Source: Hyphomicrobium album
GTDB lineage: Bacteria > Pseudomonadota > Alphaproteobacteria > Rhizobiales > Hyphomicrobiaceae
Length of the DNA: 64,000 nucleotides
NCBI RefSeq assembly: GCF_009708035.1
Contig: NZ_WMBQ01000002.1
Location: 992,001 to 1,056,000 of the forward strand
Direction of reading: 5' to 3'
Shown here: positions 18,300 to 27,576 of the stretch, piece after piece
How the letters are laid out: each line of letters opens with the position of its first letter
How positions within the stretch are numbered: the first letter of the stretch is position 1
Made by a program: the position numbers and the translations under genes
The notes under the pieces: model-generated
The model's database searches: none
What the model saw: only the letters and a program-made list of their open reading frames with translations
Told to the model about the DNA's origin: nothing

Positions 18300-18484
18300 T
18301 GGTCCTCGCCCAGATCTTTGACCGAACGAAAAACGACCGCAGTCCACCGCCCGCACCGAGGCCCGATGCGAGAATCGCCATCTGGCGACGGTGCCCGGCT
18401 AGGGTCGTCTAGACAACGTTTACGTTCCGATACTCACGGTTATTAAGAATGCGGGGCTACGCTTGGGTCGAACCGGAGCGACCG
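18300..18484. promoter_or_regulatory. Divergent promoter region between multicopper oxidase and ridA
   Basis: This 185-base gap separates two divergently transcribed genes, so it must carry the start signals for both the oxidase block and ridA. It is AT-richer near ridA (18410-18450). I cannot assign -35/-10 elements or an operator with confidence. Ribosome-binding sites GAGGA (oxidase) and GGAG (ridA) lie at its two ends. Confidence 0.45.
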
Positions 18485-18958
18485 ATGCTGCACCGCCTTC
18501 TCTCCAGCGTGGCGATGATGGCCCTGGCCGCAGGCCTCGGGCCCGTGCAGGCTGTCTCGCCGAACGGTGTCGAAACGCTCAGCCCGCCCGGCGCCATCAA
18601 GGCAGAGGGCACCTGGAGCCTGGGCGTGCGGGCGGGAGACTTCGTCTTCGTCGCCGGCATGCAAGGCATCGACCCCGTCACCAATACTCTGGTCCAGGAG
18701 CCCAAGGCGCGCATTCGCCAAGCGTTCCTCAATATCAAGTTGATCGCGCACGCAGAGGGCGCGAGCTTGCAGGACTGCGTCCGGCTGACCGTCTATGTGA
18801 GCGACCTGCAGCGGTTCGCGGCGATGGTCGACGAGGTCCAGGCGGAACTGTGGGGGACACCGCCATATCCCCCGCGCACGATGGTCGAGGTCAGGCGGCT
18901 GTTCGACGACGACATCGTGGAGATCGACAGCGTCTTCTACGCGCCGGCGAAAAAGTGA
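18485..18958 (+). CDS. RidA/YjgF-family protein with signal peptide
   Basis: RidA-family proteins hydrolyse reactive imines/enamines or act in heterocycle catabolism; most are cytoplasmic. This 157-residue protein starts at the ATG at 18485 (GGAG 7 bases upstream) and has an N-terminal signal-like segment (MLHRLLSSVAMMALAAGLG, cleavage near VQA). The RidA domain follows, with YVSDLQRFAAMVDEV and the C-terminal PPRTMVEVRRL, which aligns with the usual PARxxVEVxxL signature. The Arg of that signature is kept. The export signal suggests a periplasmic enzyme. A broken second copy of its 3' end lies at 19398. Confidence 0.87.
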   Translation: MLHRLLSSVAMMALAAGLGPVQAVSPNGVETLSPPGAIKAEGTWSLGVRAGDFVFVAGMQGIDPVTNTLVQEPKARIRQAFLNIKLIAHAEGASLQDCVRLTVYVSDLQRFAAMVDEVQAELWGTPPYPPRTMVEVRRLFDDDIVEIDSVFYAPAKK

Positions 18959-19378
18959 TGCGTGCCACGCCGCGCAACCCACCGCCCGGCTGCCCTCTTC
19001 CTCGGTCGCGCCAAGACCGAGTGCCGGCGTGGAAGGAAGCCGAAAGGGTCGCCACGAGAGATGGAGCGTCGATAGTTTCGATTTGCCGGGGATGCTTCGT
19101 TTCCAGGTAACTACCTAGAAACCACAGTTAGTCGCATTCGATTCGCATTGGAGGGTAAGCCTTCCGACCGATATCAGATGATCAGATGGCCCCTCATGTG
19201 CTCTATGCCACTCATCTGTTCGCCCGTCCCTAACGGCCGCAGCAGATAGAGGACGTCGCCGACCACCCCGTCGGGCGACGTCCTCGACCCTTCGAGCGTG
19301 AAGGTGCAGGGGCCGACCGATAAGGGTCACTGCTTGGCTGCGACGCCAAGGGCTCCACCATCCGCCCGACCACCGCAG
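18959..19378. other. Intergenic region with a perfect 12-base inverted repeat
   Basis: No supported gene lies here. A perfect inverted repeat is seen with arms at 19249-19260 and 19274-19285 (GAGGACGTCGCC and its complement) around a 13-base loop. It has no T-tract, so it is not a typical intrinsic terminator. The rest shows no pattern I can name. Confidence 0.5.
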
Positions 19379-19488
19379 GGGCGCACCGCAGTATCAGCCG
19401 CGCACAATGGTCGAGGTCAGGCGGCTCTTCGACGACGACATCGTGGAGATCGACAGCGCCTTTTACGCGCCGGCGAAAAAGTGATGCG
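19379..19488 (+). pseudogene. Broken duplicate of the ridA 3' end
   Basis: Bases 19398-19488 match 18872-18962, the last part of ridA plus a few bases past the stop, at 87 of 91 positions. In frame this reads RTMVEVRRLFDDDIVEIDS and then AFYAPAKK before the TGA at 19482-19484. The four changes are mostly synonymous (one Val to Ala). A few residues further upstream (APQYQP) still resemble the RidA sequence, but the N-terminal two thirds are absent and there is no start signal. It is best read as a remnant of a paralogue or of a partial tandem duplication. Confidence 0.88.
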
Positions 19489-20055
19489 CTCCATCGTTTG
19501 AAGGGCGCCCTACGACAAGCTGACCCTCGATCACCCGACGAATTTTACCGAGGCGTCCCGCGATCATTCGGGAACGATATCCTGGGTCCGCGAGATTTCC
19601 CGGTGCAGATTTCCATCCACGTCGGTCAACGCTGCATAGGACGCGCACTGGACGCGCGTAGTCCTCGATCTGACCGTTGATAGAGATCGACCGCCTTCCC
19701 ACAGAAACACAAGACGCGTTTGCAGTTCGATGAGATGACGAGTAGATCGCCCTCGGCTTGAGGGGCGCAAGCTTGCCGCGGCCCCGCGCGCGACGTCATG
19801 TTTTGCACGTGCTGCTGCGAACATCCCGACGAATGCAGCCGAGACCTCCCGGCAATTTCCGGGAATGAATTGCAAATCATTTGCCACCTGCCCCACGTCG
19901 TTAACTTCAACGTTGACGCGCAGTTTTCCGAGGCCGCACCTTGCCGCGGTGTCCTGAACATCGCCAAGGCGAGTGAAACACCGGCGAAATACCGATCCAA
20001 AAGTACGCAATTGGGTACGGGCAGCGCGTGAATTCAAAGAAACGCGCGCCAATTA
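19489..20055. other. Gene-free stretch upstream of the RTX protease
   Basis: I see no gene that I can support in this ~570-base stretch; an open minus-strand frame (19564-20052) has no family features. It presumably holds the promoter and any regulator sites of the large RTX gene, but I cannot point to specific elements. The base composition is lower in GC than the flanking genes. Confidence 0.4.
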
Positions 20056-20067
20056 ATGGGGGAAACT

Positions 20068-23000
20068 ATGGCATCCGGGTCTTCAAGAATCGTCTTCAAT
20101 CCCATCAATGAGAGCCCTGCTTGGGATAGCACAAGCCATCTCTCGGACCCGCACTATGCCCTTCTACCGGATGCGCTTTTTAGGACCATGCCGGCACCGG
20201 GCGCCAACCATTTTGCTCGTGAGGAATTCACTGGTGAGGGTTCGGAACCGGTAATTCAGGTAAATCTCGCGGCCCAGTCCCTCGACGCGCCGACGGACCC
20301 GCTGTTCGAGCAGCAGTGGCACTTCAATTTCCTTGGCGACATCGAGAAGATTTGGGAGGAGTTCACCGGCGTCGGCGTCCACGTCGGCATCTACGACGAC
20401 GGTTTGCAATCAGATCACCCCGATCTCGCCGCCAACTACGATGCCTCGAAGGAACTCGACGTTCAGGGCGAGCACCTCGATCCATTGTGGGCCGCCGCCG
20501 GCCTGGGCAATCCGCACGGCACCGCGGTCGCGGGTCTCATCGCAGCAGCACGCGACGGCGTCGGCACCGTGGGTGTGGCTTACGGCAGCTCCATCACCGG
20601 CGTGCCGATCTTCAGCGGCGCGGCCGACATCAACGGCAACTATTACGGGTTTTTGGAGGCGGTCAGTCACGCGTCCGAGTTCGACATCGTCAGCAATAGC
20701 TGGGGCCACATGCCCCTGTTCTTTCAGGGCGCTATTGGCCAGGATAACGATCTGAACGCCATGTGGATGCAGGCCGTCGAGAGCGGCCGCGACGGTCTGG
20801 GGACGATCGTCCTCAAGGCGGCCGGCAACGACAATATGAACTCCATCGGAGAGCAATCTGCTACGTCGCGCTCGACTATCATTGTCGGAGCGTACGACGC
20901 GACCGGCGACGCCTCCTACTACTCGAATTACGGTGCAAATCTGCTGGTATCGTCGCCGTCGAGCGGGGACTCGTACGACTTTTTTAATCCTAACGCAGAT
21001 CCTGATCCCGGCCTCGTCACCACCGATTTGACGAACGGCGGCTACAATATGCGTGCCGGCTATGGCGTGCCGTCTGAGTACACCGACCAGTTCGGAGGTA
21101 CCTCCGGTGCGACGCCCATCGTGTCGGGCGTTGTCGCGCTCATGCTCGACGCCAACGCCGATCTCGGCTGGCGCGATGTGCAGAATATTCTCGCCTACTC
21201 CGCGCGCGAGGTCGGCAGCGGCGTCGGCGGAACTCGGACGGCATCCGAAAATTACCAGTGGCTCTACAACAACGCCGACAACTGGAACGGCGGCGGCCTG
21301 CACTTCTCGCAGGACTACGGCTTCGGCTCGGTCGACGCTTACAATGCCGTTCGCATGGCCGAAGTGTGGGGACTGTTCGCGGCACCACAGACGAGTCAAA
21401 ACGAGACGTCCGTATCGTCTTCGACCGCGGGACCGGTGGCGCTCGACGACCTCACGACTACGGATATCCAGTTCGACTTCAGCGGAGCTGAGTTCGACGT
21501 CGATTACGTCAACATCGATCTGGACATTACGCACACATCCACGATGCAGCACGTGTTCCTGAACTTCGGGACCATAGACCAGATTATCCAAAAGAGCCTC
21601 GCCGACCTCACCATTCAGCTCATCTCGCCCGATGGCACGGTGGTCGAACTGGCCGATTTCACCCAAGATATCGTTATCGATGACGGCTCGCTGGGATTGC
21701 ATCTTCAGCTGGGTGCCAACGCCTTCCGCGGCGAGGACGCCAGCGGCACGTGGACACTACGCATCATCGACAATTGGTTCGGCAACGGCGCGGGAACCGT
21801 CGACGCGGCGACCGTCACGTTGCATGGCAGTGATGGCGCGCAGGTCAACCTCGACGACGACGTCTACCACTACACCAACGAGGTGTTCACCTCGCTCGCG
21901 CGCGACGCGAGCCGGCTGACGTTGACCGACAGCACGGGCAAGGACTGGCTCGATTTGTCGGCAATGACCGGCAACCTCGATATCCGCTTGGCGCAAGGGG
22001 GTACCTCGAAGGCGGACGGCGTGGCGTTCCTCAAGATCGGCTCTGGCACGCTCATCGAGAACGCCGTGACTGGAGATGGTGACGACAATATCGTCGGCAA
22101 CGGTCAGGCAAACCGTCTCTACGGCATGCGCGGCGATGATACCGTCGACGGCAAGGGCGGCGCCGACGTCCTCTCCGGCGGCGCGGGCAACGATACGCTG
22201 ACGGGCGGTGCCGCCAAGGATGCCTTCCTGTTCGACCGCGCGCTCAATGCGCTGACCAACGTCGACATCATCACCGACTTCTCGCACCTAGACGACACCA
22301 TCTGGCTCGATGTCACGATCTTCTCCGGCATCGCCGCCGGCGTGCTGAGCGCGGACGCCTTTTACATCGGCACCAGCGCACAGGACGCGCTCGACCGCAT
22401 CATCTACGACGCGCTGACCGGCGCCCTCTTCTACGATGCCGACGGCTCAGGCTCGTTGGCCGCCATGCAGTTCGCCCTCCTGACTGGCTCCCCCGATGAT
22501 CTATCGTGGGACGACTTCACCATTGTCTCTATCGAACCGCAGACCATCGTCACAACAACCGACAGGACCGTAGACACCACGCCCAACGTTATTATTTCGG
22601 AGGCTGAGGCCAAGGGCTCGGGGGTGATATTCGGAACCGACGGTAGCGAGACCATCCGCGGTGACGACGGCGACAACCAGATATTCGCTCGCGGCGGGGA
22701 CGACCTGATTCTGACCGGCGCCGGCAACCATTACATCGATGCCGGCGAGGGCATCGATACGGTTCTGGCGGGCGATGGCAACGATGTCATCGTAGGCGGC
22801 GGCTCGTCGCTCTACTATGGCGACAACCTTGTAGCCGGCGGCGGCGACGACATCGTCATCGGTAGCGACGATCAGATCAACGACGACTCGTGGCGTGTCC
22901 TTTTCGGCCATGGCGATGTGATCGGCGGCGGAGCCGGCAACGACAAGATCTACGGCCTCAACGGTGACGATGTCATCAACGCTGGTGAGGGCGACGACTA

Positions 23001-26000
23001 CATCGAAGGGGGCAATGGCAGCGACGGCATATTCGGCGGAGATGGCAACGATCGGATTCGCGCCGGCCTTGGCGAGGTAAATTCTGCCGCGGGCGGAGAA
23101 GGCATCGACACTGTCGTTTTCGAGGGGGCCAGCGACGACTATCGCTTCTTCATGCTGAACGTCGAATCTTTGGGGTTCAACTCACAGACGGTCTACGTTG
23201 AGAAAATTTCGAGCGGCGCGGTCGAGCGCACCGGAATCAGTCCGTTCGATGTCGAGTTCCTGGAATTCACCGACACGACGATTGACATCACGCAGAGCCT
23301 CGTCGTCGTGGTCGGCGTTCCTGATCTGATCTTTAATGAATTTTATGACGACGTGAACCTTACGGTCGACGCATGGGAAATCGGCGCCGTCATATTCCAG
23401 GCCGCTGACGTCAACATCGTCGACACCGGCGCCGAGAACGGTTCGGCGGATAAGCTGCAAGCTGTCCTCGTCGACCATGCGTATGGGGAAGTGAATATAA
23501 GCAGCGACGCCCTCACGGTGCTTGAACTTGCCGGCCTCGGCAAACACTACCTGGTTGACATCAACAATCCGGACCTCGGCTGGGTCCACGACCCGATGAT
23601 GGAGTCCGTTACCGTTCATGCTGCGGCGGGCGAGCGCCACCTGACACTCGATCTCGTTGCTGTCTTCCTGGGAGAGACAGGGAAGATCATCGATGACAAT
23701 GCAACGAGCGTCAGCATCAAGTCGGGTACTGGTACTGGCAGCTCCCTCTATCCGCACGGAGATCTTCTGAACGGCGCGGGCGTCAATGGCTTCAATCTTT
23801 CGTTCGCGTCCGCCACTTCTGTCGATTTCCAGAACGTCGCTGGCATGAAGATCAGGTGGTATGTCCCCGAGGCCACGACCATCACCGCCACGTACACTCA
23901 GTTCTCGGCCATCGAGCATCTCACAGAAACCGGCAACCACGGCTATCTTACCATCGAGACGGCGCTCGACGACATGTACCTCGCTACCGCGGGCGGCAGC
24001 GAGGAGTACTCGTTCGCGATGACAACCGACGCGGTGGCAGGTTATTTCCCTGGCCGCGAATACATTCGCTTCGGCAATCTCGGCGACGTGAATCTTTCGA
24101 ATGACGGCACGGTCGGCGATGACGCTGGGACGAACGCCGGTTTAGGTCTGCGAGGCGAGATCAGGCTTGGCCTTGGCGACGACGAGGCGTGGATCCTCGG
24201 CACCGGCGCTTTCCAGGGCGAGAACGCTGTCCTCGACGGTGGCGTGTCGATAATGCCGACCGACAATGCACCCAGCGAATATTATGGCGATGCGCTTCGC
24301 ATGACGTTCGCAGTGGCCGGCAATATCGGCGACATCAGCGACTACATCATGAACTTCGAGGTCCTGCGCCTCGATAGAACCGGCTTGGCAGGACAGACCG
24401 TCGACGTTGCCAATTTCGACAATCTGCAGAAGGTGCTGATCACGGGCAATTCGCAAGCCGGCGGTGAAAACACCGTCAAGGGGCTCCTCGATGGCTCGTC
24501 GGTGACGTTTGCATCGGTGGGCGAGGCGCTTCAGGAAGGTCCGTCGGGTACTAGCGGTGCCGGCTTCTACGTGTTCGATATCTACGGCGACCAGTTCGGC
24601 ACCGTTAATCTCGACATGTTGGGCAACGAAGCAGACGACACGCTGACCCTGTCGTTCGTGGGCAGCGAGGTCGTCGGCGGCCTCGACCAGGGCACGATCC
24701 ACGTGCTCGATGCCGAGACCGTCAACATCGTGACGAGCGCGCACGACCTTAACTACTACGACGAGGCATTCGATCCGAACATCCGACCGCCTCACCTCCC
24801 GCTGTCGAATAAGCCGACCGATCCATTTGCCCAGGTGCTCAAGCTCGATGCCACAACGAGCATCAAGATAACGGGGGACACGGGCTGGGATTTCACCGTC
24901 GCGGGGACGAACATCTCCAACGTTACACTCCTCGATGCGAGCGGAGTAACCACCGGCGGTACGGTCGGAGCGGTGACAGCTATTGCGACCGGCACTTCGG
25001 CAGTCACGTTTAAGGGCGGCAAGGGCGACGATACCTTCGGTGGTGCGGCCGGATCGGATGCCTTCGATGGCGGTGCCGGCTACGACACCGTCAAGTTCCA
25101 CGGTGCATATAGCGATTACACGTTTGCGATGGTGGATGGCGCGCTCGTCGTCACCGACAATCGCGGCGTGAACGCGGTCGATGGTGGCGATACATTGCGC
25201 AACGTCGAGCGCATCGAGTTTGGTGATGGCACCTCCGTTGGTACAATCCTCGGTCCCGATGGAGAGCTCAGTGGGCTTCCCAGCGACATATTGATCGCGC
25301 AGGCGGCGCCTGTGCCGGAGTATAGCGCGACGGGCACCGTGGTCGGGACGTTTTCAACGTTCGATGCCGACAGCGCCGACACGTTCGAGTACACCCTGCT
25401 CAATCCCACCGGCGCCTACAAGATCGTTGGCAATCAGCTGCTGGTGGATAATGGCCTCTTGATCGACTACGAGCAGACCCTGTCGTCCAACCCCGTCAAC
25501 ATCGTTACGGTGGAGGTCAGGGACTCTGCGGGCAACACGTTCCAGAAGGACGTTGAGGTCTATGTTGGTGACGTCAATCCCGAGTTCGTAGTCGGCGATG
25601 ACAACCCCAACGAGCTGCGGGGCGGGGCCCTGGCCGATACCTTCTACGGCGCCGGCGGGGACGACATACTGCGGGGCAACGCTGGCGACGATATCCTCAT
25701 TGGTGGCGCCGGCAACGACTCGCTCTTCGGTCAGAACGGATCCAATACCGCGGTCTTTACCGGTAACCGGTCCGAGTACTCGGCTCTCGGCACGAACCGG
25801 TTTGATTTCAGGATCGTTGATAGCGTGGCCGGCCGTGACGGCACGGATCGACTCAACCTGATTTCGAAGATCCAGTTCGCGGACGGGACAATCACCGTCC
25901 AGGAATTCTTAAGCGGCGGTAACAGTGCGCCGACGGCGGTGTCGCTGATCAACCAGACGCTTTCCCTCGCCGAGGACACGGACACGGGTGGGCGCATCAA

Positions 26001-27576
26001 GGTCGCGGACATCGTCGTGACCGACGACGGCAGGGGCACGAACATCCTCGGCCTCACCGGAGCCGACAAAGATGCCTTCGAGATCGATGGCAACGTCCTC
26101 TACCTCAAGGCCGGCACCTTCCTCGATTTCGAGGCCAAGGCCTCCTATGACGTCGCCGTCACCGTCGACGACACCACCGTCGGCGGAACGCCCGACGCGA
26201 GCGTCTCCTTCTCCCTGACCGTCACCGACGTCAACGAAAAGGCCTCTGTATCGCTCACGCCAGTCCTTGCCTCGATCGCCGAGAACGCCTCCACCGCCTC
26301 GCGCATCAAGGTCGCCGACATCGTCGTCAGCGACGAAGACAGCAACGCCGCCTATCGGCAGAACAACTTGTCTCTCGTCGGCCGCGACGCGGCACTGTTC
26401 GAGATCGTCGGCATGGCGCTGTACCTGAAGGCCGGCGTTCAGCTGAATGCGATCGCCGCCAGCACCTACGAGGTGTCGGTGACCGTCGATGACGACGAGA
26501 TCCCCGGTTCGCCCGACGGCACGAGCGACACCTACACACTGATCATCGAAGACGTGCCGGGCTACAACGTCATACCTGGTACGTCGGCGAGCGAGATCCT
26601 GAACGGCACGTCAGGCGACGACTACTTCATCGGCAATGGCGGAGAGGACGAGTTCCGCGGCAAGGGAGGCGACGACACCTACGTCGTCGACAGCGCCGGC
26701 GACAAGGTCGTCGAGACCGCCAACAAGGGCACCGATACGGTGCTGAGCTCCGTCGATCACACCCTTGCCGCCAACGTCGAGAACCTGACGCTGACCGGCG
26801 ACGGTAATCTCGATGGCACAGGCAACGACCTCAACAACGTCATCATCGGCAACGATGGCGACAACGAGCTGTCGGGCGGCGCGGGCAACGACCGGCTGTT
26901 TGGCGGCGTCGGCGATGACACCCTCACGGGCGGCGCCGGCAACGACATCCTTGATGGCGGGATCGGCGAGGACACGCTCACGGGCGGTATCGGCAACGAC
27001 TTCCTGGACGGAGGAATGGACGCCGACGCGATGAGCGGCAAGGAAGGCGATGACACCTACATCGTCGACAACGCCGGAGATGCCGTCAGCGAGGCGGCGA
27101 ACCAGGGGACCGACACCGTATACAGCTCGGTTAACTACACGCTCGGAGCCAATGTCGAGCGCCTCTATCTGACAGGGATCGACGCTATCCGCGGCGCGGG
27201 CAATGGGCTCGACAACCGCATCGCCGGCAACAGCGCGTCCAACGTGCTGACGGGCGGGGCCGGCAGCGATGTCTTCATCTTCAATACCGCGCTTGGGTCC
27301 GGCAACGTCGATAGCATCACCGACTTCAGTGCCGGTCAGGACAAGATGTGGCTGGATCACCTGATCTTCGACGGCATCGGCAGCAGCGGCGCGCTGGTGG
27401 CGAGCGCCTTTGCGCTCGGTGCGCATGCGGCAGATGCCAATGACCGCATCATCTATGACGCGAATACGGGTGCGGTCTACTTCGACGCGGATGGCAGCGG
27501 GGCGGGCGCGCAGGTGCAGTTCGCACAGCTCGACGCGCATCTTGCCGTCGCCGCCAGGGACTTCTTCGTCATCTAG
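20068..27576 (+). CDS. Large secreted subtilisin/kexin-like RTX protein (type I secretion substrate)
   Basis: The 2502-residue product starts at the ATG at 20068 (GGGGGA 5 bases upstream; an in-frame ATG at 20056 lacks this). There is no signal peptide, as expected for type I export. Domains in order: peptidase S8 core about residues 100-435 with Asp near 110 (GIYDDG), His near 150 (NPHGTAVAG) and Ser near 346 (GGTSGATP); a P/proprotein-convertase domain about 458-588; RTX nonapeptides about 665-720; a first C-terminal-type module about 711-821; more RTX about 858-1008; a long beta-rich region to about 1648; three cadherin-like domains about 1741-1841, 1951-2058 and 2059-2165, with RTX between; RTX again 2171-2405; and a terminal secretion-type module ending DFFVI. 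All catalytic residues are present. Confidence 0.93.
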   Translation: MASGSSRIVFNPINESPAWDSTSHLSDPHYALLPDALFRTMPAPGANHFAREEFTGEGSEPVIQVNLAAQSLDAPTDPLFEQQWHFNFLGDIEKIWEEFTGVGVHVGIYDDGLQSDHPDLAANYDASKELDVQGEHLDPLWAAAGLGNPHGTAVAGLIAAARDGVGTVGVAYGSSITGVPIFSGAADINGNYYGFLEAVSHASEFDIVSNSWGHMPLFFQGAIGQDNDLNAMWMQAVESGRDGLGTIVLKAAGNDNMNSIGEQSATSRSTIIVGAYDATGDASYYSNYGANLLVSSPSSGDSYDFFNPNADPDPGLVTTDLTNGGYNMRAGYGVPSEYTDQFGGTSGATPIVSGVVALMLDANADLGWRDVQNILAYSAREVGSGVGGTRTASENYQWLYNNADNWNGGGLHFSQDYGFGSVDAYNAVRMAEVWGLFAAPQTSQNETSVSSSTAGPVALDDLTTTDIQFDFSGAEFDVDYVNIDLDITHTSTMQHVFLNFGTIDQIIQKSLADLTIQLISPDGTVVELADFTQDIVIDDGSLGLHLQLGANAFRGEDASGTWTLRIIDNWFGNGAGTVDAATVTLHGSDGAQVNLDDDVYHYTNEVFTSLARDASRLTLTDSTGKDWLDLSAMTGNLDIRLAQGGTSKADGVAFLKIGSGTLIENAVTGDGDDNIVGNGQANRLYGMRGDDTVDGKGGADVLSGGAGNDTLTGGAAKDAFLFDRALNALTNVDIITDFSHLDDTIWLDVTIFSGIAAGVLSADAFYIGTSAQDALDRIIYDALTGALFYDADGSGSLAAMQFALLTGSPDDLSWDDFTIVSIEPQTIVTTTDRTVDTTPNVIISEAEAKGSGVIFGTDGSETIRGDDGDNQIFARGGDDLILTGAGNHYIDAGEGIDTVLAGDGNDVIVGGGSSLYYGDNLVAGGGDDIVIGSDDQINDDSWRVLFGHGDVIGGGAGNDKIYGLNGDDVINAGEGDDYIEGGNGSDGIFGGDGNDRIRAGLGEVNSAAGGEGIDTVVFEGASDDYRFFMLNVESLGFNSQTVYVEKISSGAVERTGISPFDVEFLEFTDTTIDITQSLVVVVGVPDLIFNEFYDDVNLTVDAWEIGAVIFQAADVNIVDTGAENGSADKLQAVLVDHAYGEVNISSDALTVLELAGLGKHYLVDINNPDLGWVHDPMMESVTVHAAAGERHLTLDLVAVFLGETGKIIDDNATSVSIKSGTGTGSSLYPHGDLLNGAGVNGFNLSFASATSVDFQNVAGMKIRWYVPEATTITATYTQFSAIEHLTETGNHGYLTIETALDDMYLATAGGSEEYSFAMTTDAVAGYFPGREYIRFGNLGDVNLSNDGTVGDDAGTNAGLGLRGEIRLGLGDDEAWILGTGAFQGENAVLDGGVSIMPTDNAPSEYYGDALRMTFAVAGNIGDISDYIMNFEVLRLDRTGLAGQTVDVANFDNLQKVLITGNSQAGGENTVKGLLDGSSVTFASVGEALQEGPSGTSGAGFYVFDIYGDQFGTVNLDMLGNEADDTLTLSFVGSEVVGGLDQGTIHVLDAETVNIVTSAHDLNYYDEAFDPNIRPPHLPLSNKPTDPFAQVLKLDATTSIKITGDTGWDFTVAGTNISNVTLLDASGVTTGGTVGAVTAIATGTSAVTFKGGKGDDTFGGAAGSDAFDGGAGYDTVKFHGAYSDYTFAMVDGALVVTDNRGVNAVDGGDTLRNVERIEFGDGTSVGTILGPDGELSGLPSDILIAQAAPVPEYSATGTVVGTFSTFDADSADTFEYTLLNPTGAYKIVGNQLLVDNGLLIDYEQTLSSNPVNIVTVEVRDSAGNTFQKDVEVYVGDVNPEFVVGDDNPNELRGGALADTFYGAGGDDILRGNAGDDILIGGAGNDSLFGQNGSNTAVFTGNRSEYSALGTNRFDFRIVDSVAGRDGTDRLNLISKIQFADGTITVQEFLSGGNSAPTAVSLINQTLSLAEDTDTGGRIKVADIVVTDDGRGTNILGLTGADKDAFEIDGNVLYLKAGTFLDFEAKASYDVAVTVDDTTVGGTPDASVSFSLTVTDVNEKASVSLTPVLASIAENASTASRIKVADIVVSDEDSNAAYRQNNLSLVGRDAALFEIVGMALYLKAGVQLNAIAASTYEVSVTVDDDEIPGSPDGTSDTYTLIIEDVPGYNVIPGTSASEILNGTSGDDYFIGNGGEDEFRGKGGDDTYVVDSAGDKVVETANKGTDTVLSSVDHTLAANVENLTLTGDGNLDGTGNDLNNVIIGNDGDNELSGGAGNDRLFGGVGDDTLTGGAGNDILDGGIGEDTLTGGIGNDFLDGGMDADAMSGKEGDDTYIVDNAGDAVSEAANQGTDTVYSSVNYTLGANVERLYLTGIDAIRGAGNGLDNRIAGNSASNVLTGGAGSDVFIFNTALGSGNVDSITDFSAGQDKMWLDHLIFDGIGSSGALVASAFALGAHAADANDRIIYDANTGAVYFDADGSGAGAQVQFAQLDAHLAVAARDFFVI
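22060..23090 (+). repeat. RTX calcium-binding nonapeptide blocks 1 and 2 (within the S8 gene)
   Basis: GGxGxDxLx-type nonapeptides recur at 22060-22230 (for example GGAGNDTLTGG) and 22640-23090 (for example GGGDDIVIG, GAGNDKIYG, GEGDDYIEG). They would bind Ca2+ and fold outside the cell. Between the blocks is a module resembling the protein's own C-terminus. Confidence 0.88.
26580..27280 (+). repeat. C-terminal RTX repeat block of the S8 protein
   Basis: At least eight GGxGNDxLxGG-like nonapeptides lie here. They are interrupted twice by a longer unit of the form DDTYVVDSAGDKVVE...NKGTDTV, known from many alphaproteobacterial RTX proteins. The block leads straight into the terminal secretion-type module. 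Confidence 0.88.

Noticed and set aside
19564-20052. A 162-codon minus-strand open frame in the gap before the RTX gene
   Set aside because: It has no signal, domain, or convincing ribosome-binding site, and the composition looks non-coding.
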